A stretch of DNA of 64,000 nucleotides from Dactylonectria macrodidyma (lineage: Eukaryota; Ascomycota; Sordariomycetes; Hypocreales; Nectriaceae), in contig JAGMUV010000018.1 in NCBI GenBank assembly GCA_020744425.1, forward strand, positions 496,001-560,000, read 5' to 3'. How positions within the stretch are numbered: the stretch's first letter is position 1; each line of letters starts with the position of its first letter. This document shows, one piece after another, positions 55,870-64,000 of the stretch. The notes under the pieces were generated by a model that saw nothing but the letters and a program-made list of their open reading frames with translations, was not told the origin of the DNA and did not search any database. The position numbers and the translations under genes are program-made.

Positions 55870-56798
55870 GTATGAGTAAAAAGCATTGAAGTCATGGAGA
55901 CATCATCGTATATATATAGTCATCATTTCCCCATGTGCCTTGATGAGTGCTTATGATACGGCAAGAACAATCTCAAGCCTCATCATTTCCATTCCCTATC
56001 AACGCCTTGCTCGACCCGGCGTCACGAAAACAACTGCTCGCACTCGATGGCGCAATGTCGCACACAGCGCTCACCGACTTGGTTCCTATGCGAGCGCCTG
56101 CCGGCACGGCTACTCTAATGACCGGCTCGGAACTACGGTGTAGATCTGTGTGACACTAACTGAGTCGGTATCACGATCTGCATCACGGAAGCAGAGTTGA
56201 GACATTTCCGTCACACCGACTACCCAGGACTGCCAATCGGCGCTTTAAGATCTATCTTTTGGGCTATCAAGGTTAAGACACAGCATACCGCACCCGCGGC
56301 CTCCTGGTCAATTCCCGTCCGACAAGAGACATTTTACCTGGCCTTTTCCTAATTTGCCTCGACTTTATCTCAATATTGCGAATGCTCGTCCTGCGTAGGT
56401 ATGTGTGCTCAAGCTATCTCAGCCACCGCGTAATGTGGTGGAAACGGGCAGCAAGACGCCACCAGTCGGAGCATTCAACCGAATTCGACAAGGATCTTTT
56501 GCCATGTCTGACTATACGCTTCCAGGTATGTACAAGTCTGTCTACTAGCTTTTCGTACTACTCAATGTCTCAGTTGAATCCGTATCGAGTTGCGGAAATG
56601 ACGTCGTGGTGTGTCCAGCCCTCAACAAAATTAAAATAGAAACGAAAAAAGGTAGCAGGCGATCTGGGTCGCCCTCATAAATCACCGAACACCCATTTTG
56701 ATTGTAGAATATCCATCATCTCAATCAACTTCGTTACTTGCACACTCTCATAGCTAGGGATTTTCTTTACCCCTCGTATTGCAACAAACAACACCACA
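55870..56798. promoter_or_regulatory. Divergent spacer between MqnA-like and ligase genes
   Basis: The 930-bp region separates two divergent starts, with TATATATA (55909-55918) oriented for the MqnA-like gene. Short open frames at 55886-56153 read DPASRKQLLALDGAMSHTAL in one phase, which is protein-like but not a family I recognise; a small or decayed gene cannot be excluded. Shared regulation is possible but not shown. Confidence 0.4.
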
Positions 56799-58715
56799 AT
56801 GGCCGTGGATCAAGTACCCAAGTTCCCAAACGACCCGATGCTTGTCCAGCTACTTCGTGCGGCTGGGCATGTATCTGGTACTGAGACGATTGTTTGTGAC
56901 GTTGGAGGCTGTGAGAAAACTTACCTGCAACTCTTGGCAGATATCCTGAAGACGCGCGATATTCTCCGGGAAAGACTACCACAGTCAGCATATGATGAGC
57001 GAAATATCTTGCGTGACGGCTACCAGTATGTTGGCATTCTGTCGCGCACTGGCTACGAGTTCCTCGTCGCGTTCTTTGCCATCCGAGCCATAGGCGGTGT
57101 ATGCATGCCGCTATGTGAGTTTCCTTACCTTGTGATGCTTGCCAGGTGCCTAACTGGTGCATAGCATCTGGTGTTCTTCCCGAAGAAGCACAGTTCTTTC
57201 TTGCAAAGGCGAAATCCATCTGCGTACTTGCTGGGAAAGATCGCGCAGAGAAAGCCGCCGAGATACACGCTACAGTCGCTGAAAAGGGGCACACGCCACA
57301 TTTTGCAGCGATTCCAATCTCTTCCGATGCGGCGCCTCTTGGAGACATCAGGGTTATAATTGACCATGGCCTTGAGATGAACCCAAATGGTCCAGGCTTT
57401 GTCATCTTCACATCCGGTACCACCGGTATCCCCAAGGGAGTGGTGCTTCCGCGACGATGCCTTGTCCCCTCGGATAACTTTGTGCCAGGTTGTGCTGTCG
57501 TTACCCATCGTCCAGTCCATTGGATTGGCGGTGCCAGTTCGATGCTCTCCGCTGTGCTGACTGGGAAAAGACTCCACCATCTTGGAGAGATGGCCAAGCC
57601 AGAGTTGGTGCTAGCGGCGTTTCGTGACCATCGAATCACGCATTGTTCCTTTACTCCTACGCTGTTACGAAAGCTGAGGGAGACAATGACCGGCCAAACT
57701 GGGCGCCTATCAGAAGAGAAGAGAACGGAATACTCAAGATGTTTCAGGCACTTGTCCGTCCTGAGAAGCGTCTCCGGAACAGTTGACCGATCAACTCTGG
57801 GGTTCTGGGCCGACTTGACACGTTTGCCGTTTCAAAATGCATACGGTGGCACAGAGATGGGGTGCTCAGCAATTGAGTCCATGACCACAACCGAGGTACG
57901 TTCGTGTCAAAATATCTATTTCTATGAGTATCTGACTTGCTCAACAAGGGTGTGATTGGGACTCCAATTCCTGGCGTCAAGGTCAAACTGTCAGAAGGCG
58001 ATCGTGGCGAGATCCGTATCAAGAGCCCAGGAATGATGATTTGGTATGTTTATTCCTCTTTCTGAGGATGAATAGTCTGATAATGAGTTCCTTCACAGCT
58101 ACCTTGACGATGAGAAGTTGACGCAATCTGCGCTCGACGAAGAGGGATATTATAAAAGTGGTGATCTGGCTGAGCTAAGAGATGGCGAATACGTATTCAC
58201 TGGTCGATCATCTACAGACTGTACGTAAAACAGACTATCATCATGGCAAAGCTAACTGATTCACAGTTGTCTTGTTCCGCGGCTACCGAATCCCGACCTT
58301 GACCGTGGAGAACAGCCTGTTGGAACTCCCGTACATTGCCGAAGCGTGTGCTGTTGCCGTGCCTCACAAAGAGGCATTACAGCTATGCGGAGCCGTCATC
58401 CGACTTCGAAAGAACTGCGCAGTGCCTTCTGAGACCATAACCCTATCCAAGATTCGGTCTGATCTTCGAGCAAACTTGCCGCAATACATGCTACCGATCT
58501 TGCTCCGAATCCTAAAGGACGGTGAGGATTTCTCGCGCACGGTTTCCGGGAAGTTCATTAAGCCAAAGGTCTTGAAGGAATCCTTTGGAACCACAGAGTG
58601 GTTCTTGGTAAATGACCTACCAACCGGGGTGGAATACTGCGGCAGCACTGTTCCGATGATTATTGAAGCAGAGACTAAACCGTGGGACTGGAGTGGAATT
58701 CAATGTGCCGACTGA
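56799..58715 (+). CDS. AMP-dependent acyl-CoA synthetase/ligase
   Basis: Five exons, 56799-57114, 57165-57895, 57949-58043, 58099-58220 and 58267-58715, join in frame to 570 residues; introns are 46-55 nt. This ANL-superfamily enzyme activates a carboxylic acid with ATP and passes it to CoA. Core motifs in order are A3 PGFVIFTSGTTGIPKGVVL, HWIGGASSMLSAVLTGKRL, A5 NAYGGTEMG, A7 GYYKSGDLAEL, A8-like TGRSSTDFVLFRGYRIP, and A10 SGKFIKPKV with the catalytic Lys. It resembles the malonyl/medium-chain acyl-CoA synthetase-like fungal group more than NRPS adenylation domains, and no carrier or condensation domain follows. No C-terminal peroxisomal SKL is present (it ends GIQCAD). It faces the MqnA-like gene across 930 bp and precedes a regulator. 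The substrate is unknown. Confidence 0.88.
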
Positions 58716-59350
58716 AACAGTTTGCAGTCTATTATCATATTGTGAGTTTGGACTAAGAGCAATAAAATAAATCTAAACTCCAAGCCTCAAAATGCAATGG
58801 CTTGCCCTATGTTCAATATCGCGCCTATGATCCCCTCGTTTGAAGTTGAGAACTGACGTAGACGCATCTGTGGCACTAGCCAGGTACTAAGTGGCGAAAC
58901 ATAATTGATTGCGATAGGAGTTACCCCAGGGCTCTAATATTATGAAATAGCAGACCTTGACGCTTCTTTTGGTGATGATTTTGACCAGTATAGGGTAGCC
59001 TCAACGCGTTCGCAGCCACAGTCAGCTTTTCAAAAGCGCAAATGCTCTGATGGATATTGCTAAAAGAAATGATGATTAATAGCCAAGTTATAAGTTTTTG
59101 ATGCTTTATTAGAGGTCTAGATCTATGACGATTGAGAAATAGGTTATCCATTCCTTATACGCCAACTTCCTGCCCAAGGCAGACGGAGCGCTGAAGAAGC
59201 CGAGGTATCTTGACTCGGCTTCACGTCGGTTGAATTATCACCGAAATTACTCGGCGAGAGTCATGGGACAGAAACCTCGCCGTCTTGGGGCGAGTCTAAT
59301 CAATAACCTCGTCCTTTCATGATACCAACCTCGAAAACAGGTTCCCAGCA
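58716..59350. other. Intergenic, no gene seen
   Basis: About 635 bp between the ligase and the regulator, without coding signal. Confidence 0.45.
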
Positions 59351-61796
59351 ATGAACGAGCCCCTTGATACTCCGCCGGTGATTCAACGAACTCGAGTTGC
59401 TTGCAAGGCCTGCCACGTGAGGCGGGTCAAGTGCGATGCGGCTGATGGGCTGCCTTGCATGCATTGCCGCACCCGGCATACGACTTGCGAACTAATTGAG
59501 TCACGAAGGGGAAAGTACGCAACAACTTCAATGCTCTAAATGATTTCGCGAGTATGCACTAAGAATAACGATAGATACACTAGACAACAACCTAGCAAAC
59601 CCCGTCGTAGATCTGGACGTGGCCGTTCAAGCCAAGTCGCGAACCCTCCTAGTCATTCGGCATCACCTCCACACTCTACAGTATATGTTCAAGATGACGA
59701 AGAAACTGCTGAGATCTCAACGCCTCATGTCTCTCTACCCGAATCTTCGACTGCGCAAGATGCGACAGTTGCGCGGCCGTCACATCCTGGGAATGTACTC
59801 ACACTATCATCCGTTCTTCAGATGGTACACCGTATCAAAGAAGGCGATTCAGGGAACCTTCCCGTCCCAACACAACGCTTGACTCCCCTCACGGATAAGG
59901 TGTATCTCCCTTCAAATACTGAGCTGCATCAATCTGTATCTTTGCAGGATGCGCTAACAATGCCTGACCGACAAATAAGCAACCAGCTGATACGGTCCTT
60001 CTTCGAACACTTCCACCCTGCTTATCCAGTAGTTGATAGGGTTGCCTTTATCGCCATGTATAAGCAAGGCCGAGCTTCTCCGATACTTCTCCACACCATC
60101 TATCTAATGGCCCTTACTTGTGGTCCCGAGAGTCTTGTTGGAATCGCCGGGTACGACGACCGCACAACCGCCAGAAAGGCACACTACCTTCGCGCGAAAG
60201 CATTATATGACGCCGATCACGAGACGGACGCCACAAGTCTCGCTGCAGCGCTTCATTTGCTTGGTTTCTGGTGGCTGGGGCCTAATGATCAGAAAGATTC
60301 GTGGTACTGGCATGGATGTGCCGTGACTTTGGCGCAATCAATAGGCATGCACCGCTCGTACGTGAAGACATATACCCTGGCATGACTGAGAATCTTTTCC
60401 GCTAACCATGATTCTATAGTCTCGCCCAGCGCGGAATGACTCCGCGGCTAATGTCCATTTGGAGGCGCATATGGTGGTCGATATACGTAAGCCCTGTCTC
60501 TCGCGTCAACCTGCGACCTTGAAAACTGACCCGATAGATCCGCGATCGTCATGGCGCGGCAGCATTAGATCGGCCTCCTCGTATCCGGGATGAAGACTGT
60601 GATATAGAGCCAGCGACCGAAAACGATCTTCTTGTCGATTTGACGATTGACAATGAACTTCTGCCAGAGCAGAAACCTCATCATATCTCATACTTTCTCC
60701 AGCTTGTGAAATTATCAGCCATACGTGAGTCTCTACTAGTGTTGTAGCAACTTCAATTTCTGACTTCCATCGACCGCACTTTAGTGGGAAACATTGTCAT
60801 CGGAGAATTCAGCCCTCGAAGGCCGGCGCTGGATAAGTTCGACGCCTCTGCTTGCGCGCAGAGCCTTCGAAGCTGGCATTCCGATCTGCCACATATGTTG
60901 CGGAACGATTCTTCCGATAAGCCATACGGTGCATCATTCTGGGCCAACATGCTAGATGTCTCATACCAGTAATCGCTTCAACCCTGTTTCGCGCCAAGTC
61001 TTGGCTAATACACCTGCAGGAGCGCCGCAATTCTCCTATTCAGGCCCAAGAGGACTGGATCTCAGAAATTCCCGGAAGCGGAGCGAGATGCTCGAGCGCG
61101 AACAGCAGCCGACGCCATCACACGTGCTGCGGAAGACCTTTTGGCCACCGAAAACATTCACTGCGCGCATCTTCACATGTGATTTTGGCCTGATAATTCC
61201 ACCGTCTTGCTGTCCTACTAACGCGAAGAATCAGCGTCCCTTCATTGTTCGCTGCCCTGTCCATACACACGTTGGCAATGGGCACAACAAACACGATCCA
61301 ACGTCAGCTGGCGGAGAATAAATCACGACAATGCATATTGGCACTAGGTGAGTTAACCAAAGTCTGGCCTGTTGGTATGTGGGTTGTCAAGTCGTTTTCA
61401 AACCTCCTTCGAAGACTTCTCAGCCGAGGTTCTCTCTCGGACCAGGCGCTGCAGGCGAGGACTTCATCCGAGGAAGAGATGGACCCGGGCGCTGGCTCAG
61501 CGGCAATTCTTCAAGTGGATGTAATGGGACAGCAACTTCCGCCTCTCTTGCACCCTCAACCGGCCACTGGGTTAGAGTTTGGTGCCCCTAGTATGGCAAG
61601 TAGCCAGGCGGGTGGTCTTTCAACAGCTCCGTGGTTTCAGTTCCACGCTTACCCGGACCACTTCTTTGGAACGGCTGATCAGCTTGCCTATGACTCGACC
61701 TGGTTTGGATGTCTCGAGAACATGATTGATATGGAGTTATTGCAACAAGAACTCGCAATTGGCACTTACAATCTTCCTCATATATTTGGAAGTTGA
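59351..61796 (+). CDS. Zn2Cys6 transcription factor, 7 exons
   Basis: Exons 59351-59514, 59575-60357, 60420-60486, 60538-60724, 60785-60968, 61020-61178 and 61235-61796 join in frame to 701 residues; introns are 51-62 nt. The zinc cluster CKACHVRRVKC...CMHCRTRHTTC lies at residues 18-46, followed by a basic stretch (KPRRRSGRGR). A fungal-specific transcription factor domain spans about 180-480 with FEHFHPAYPVVDR, LLGFWWLG, SIGMHRS, MSIWRRIWWSIYIRDRHGAAALDRPP and ILLFRPK. The C-terminal ~150 residues are low in motifs. Most exons are visible only as fragments, but each splice restores the family frame. As the nearest regulator to the ligase and the MqnA-like gene it is a candidate pathway regulator. 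Confidence 0.9.
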
Positions 61797-62450
61797 CCAA
61801 ATAACTTTGAGAAAAATAAACTAAGAACAGTCCTAACATGCCCATGATTGAGATATGTGCCAATCAAATATGAATGCAGTGTATGAGATTAGAAAGTACA
61901 AAGAATTAAAAGTTAGCGAGAAGTTTAAATATGAACTTCATTTTAATACATAGATAAGGCAAGATAAATTAGTAGATGTGAAAACAAAAATAGTATCTCT
62001 CAAACCATTATCAAATCCACTTCATAACAGTGGGCAGATGGCTAAGTGCTCTAAAGACCTTATTAAGTAGAGCACTACATATTAGGGCTCTGAGGTTCTT
62101 TCCTTTTTCAATTTTATAGTGCCTTCTCTTCTTTTGCTCTTATTCCATCCGAGACGCACTTCTCTTTGCTGTTTGTGAATACTTATACTGGCAAGTTCTA
62201 TCTCTGTTTGTACTGCGAACCTATTAGCTCTGCATACCACGCAATACTGCAGACCGGCGGCTTACAATTCCTAAGCTGACGTGAAGAAATATCTAGTACT
62301 TCTTTGTCTGTTGATAAGTTATTGGCGATATCCGGAAAAAAGGCTGGCATTTCTCCCAAAGTTCTATAATGGGTGTCCCAGTCTGGATACACTACTTAAG
62401 AATATTAGTGACACCTGCGGCAGGAAATATTGCAGGCGTAACCTACGATA
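61797..62450. other. Intergenic, no gene seen
   Basis: About 650 bp, AT-richer than the average and without a recognisable gene; short inverted words around AGTGCTCTAAAG and AGAGCACT occur at 62045-62075. Confidence 0.4.
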
Positions 62451-62885
62451 CTAGCGGGTTTCGTAATGTTCAATACCAACAGGATGAAACACGATCCATA
62501 TTCGGTTGGAGTCTTTGTACAGAGTAAGGCTACCCGAACCGAGTTCTTTAAATCCTCGCTTGCCTTTCATCGATAATCTGGCGGTGGCAATCTTGTAACA
62601 CTCGGTCCCAAGTTGTCGTTGGGCTGGAGAACGCTTCTCAGGAAGTTTTGGAAAACGCTCCACGGCTTCTTTTGGAAGGATTATGGATGGCTTGATACCG
62701 ATCTGGGAGGCAGAATCATCTGCCACCACGGTGCTATCGCCTCCAGACCAAATGCTGCTCGGTGAGGTTGACTGGATATTGGAACTCGGTCTTCTTCTCG
62801 GAGCGTGTCGAAATGAAGAATGGAGAGGACAGATGCGGGTGATATCTAGAGATGTGGGGTTTGTGAGCAGGTGAGAAGCATCCAT
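62451..62885 (-). CDS. Hypothetical protein
   Basis: A 144-codon frame starts at an ATG. The first half is serine- and proline-rich and looks disordered; the second half (PKLPEKRSPAQRQLGTECYK to the end SNRIWIVFHPVGIEHYETR) has a mixed, possibly folded composition. I recognise no family and see no signal peptide or membrane helix. It is the longest ATG frame in the last 2 kb, which is the only reason to list it. It may be spurious or one exon of a longer gene. Confidence 0.3.
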   Translation of the reverse strand: MDASHLLTNPTSLDITRICPLHSSFRHAPRRRPSSNIQSTSPSSIWSGGDSTVVADDSASQIGIKPSIILPKEAVERFPKLPEKRSPAQRQLGTECYKIATARLSMKGKRGFKELGSGSLTLYKDSNRIWIVFHPVGIEHYETR

Positions 62886-64000
62886 GAGAGCGATGTGTTC
62901 AGCCCCCGCAAAAAAGCCTCGCTGCCTCGCCAGTCTGTAAGATAAGAATGGGGAAAAGGAAGCGACTCTTTACTAGCTACCGATTAGCCCTCTTCGTATA
63001 AGCACACTCCATAGGGCTTAAAGCTGGCTCCAAATTGGAATCCCGACTGGCAGGGAGGGTTTGGGGCTGAGAATTAGTGCCCCAATGCCCATGCCAATTG
63101 GACCAGCCATGACACCCACTCGGATATTTAGCTGGTGTGTCTTCTAATACGTACTCGCATTATGGCTTTCTTCACCAAGGCCGCACGCAAGGCAGGTTCT
63201 AGCCAGGTAGACTATGTGTTTTTACGTCGTTGTACCGACGCAAGCATAGTAATCCATGGCGTTTTGCCCTCTATCCTTTGGTGGACAAAAGTGGGTACTA
63301 TGGGTGTGATGGTGTGATGCGGCATAGCATTGTACCGCGCCATATCGAAGCGCCCTGCATGCTGCAGAGTGCTTTCGTAGAGCCGTCTGTGATGAGGCTG
63401 GTGATCGTAGCTAGTATAGTTCTCGGTACGAGCCACACTAGTCTGCCACTGTAATCTGTGGCAATCCGTGGATCGCGTAACCCCAATACATTGTGAATTG
63501 ACAAGGGCCTGACGCATTGTATCGCCGTTATAGATTTTGGAGGTGAGTGCATGAGATCGTCCGCCTGACCTCGGCGTCTTATCGATCACTAATGAGGTCC
63601 TTTTTTAGAAGAAGTCGCCGTTCAAGAATACTCGGGTGTCTATGACAGGACTCAGCTTTATGAGTGGTATCATTGAAATATTTCAGGACATAAATAACCA
63701 ACATAGCCCAGCCAGACCCCTCCTTTCAGATAGTTGAACCAGATCGCACTCTTGAGGTCGAACCAAAATATTCCCGTCTTCTTTGTCACTAAGTCCAAAT
63801 CTGCCATCATTGAAAATGTTACCTGACCCAAACAAAGCCAGTCCCCGACCTGCCCATGATGACATTCGCATCTCACGAGACATCATGTCACATTGCCTGG
63901 ACATTGACGCGTTAAGGGTAGAAACTGTACCCAAGGCCTACGACGATCCGTTCAAAGTCACGCTCGATGACGAGAATGATCAATTTTCCCCAAGAAACTT
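62886..64000. other. Intergenic to window end, no gene seen
   Basis: About 1.1 kb with overlapping short frames on both strands (the longest is 125 codons at 63212-63589 minus), none recognisable. The window end may cut a gene. Confidence 0.4.

Noticed and set aside
56767..57639. 290-codon minus-strand frame over the acyl-CoA ligase
   Set aside because: Spans the intron of the plus-strand gene and has no recognisable domain.
63212..63589. 125-codon minus-strand frame near the window end
   Set aside because: Overlaps several other frames of similar length, and has no motif or composition suggesting a real protein.

Overview
The window reads as nuclear DNA of a filamentous ascomycete (Pezizomycotina, probably Sordariomycetes). 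The reasons are short GT-AG introns of 44-96 nt with CTAAC-like branch sites, Zn2Cys6 regulators, HET, NACHT and Pfs self-recognition genes, and decayed copies whose new stops sit where CAA, CAG or TGG codons are expected, the signature of repeat-induced point mutation (RIP). All gene models below were assembled by hand from reading frames and splice sites; no database search was possible.

Layout. 1-2.9 kb: AT-rich RIP-damaged repeat ending in a pogo/Fot-type element. 3-5.3 kb: a glyoxalase-fold protein and a short-chain dehydrogenase. 5.9-8.5 kb: a broken NACHT-ankyrin gene. 9.5-26 kb: a divergent purine-salvage pair (nucleoside hydrolase and adenine deaminase on one promoter), two related Zn2Cys6 regulators, an OPT peptide transporter, a HET gene running into a ~100-bp tandem repeat, and a DHA2-type MFS exporter. 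28.9-36.3 kb: an AAA ATPase whose mature N-terminus would match the histone H3 tail (ARTKQT), then an intact NACHT gene. 36.7-42.2 kb: a quinone-reductase-like MDR, a secreted GH43 glycosidase and a second short-chain dehydrogenase. 42.8-44.0 kb: an MDR pseudogene butted against a truncated Pfs gene.

44.6-61.8 kb looks like accessory specialised metabolism. It holds a 12-exon LaeA-like methyltransferase, a UbiA-fold membrane protein (terpene cyclase or prenyltransferase), a secreted GMC oxidoreductase, an RNase H pseudogene, an intronless MqnA-like protein (chorismate dehydratase fold, normally bacterial futalosine pathway), a divergently oriented acyl-CoA ligase and a 7-exon Zn2Cys6 regulator. 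The MqnA-like gene with its ligase and regulator is the best candidate here for an undescribed system, since fungi do not make menaquinone. The last 2 kb holds at most one small hypothetical gene.
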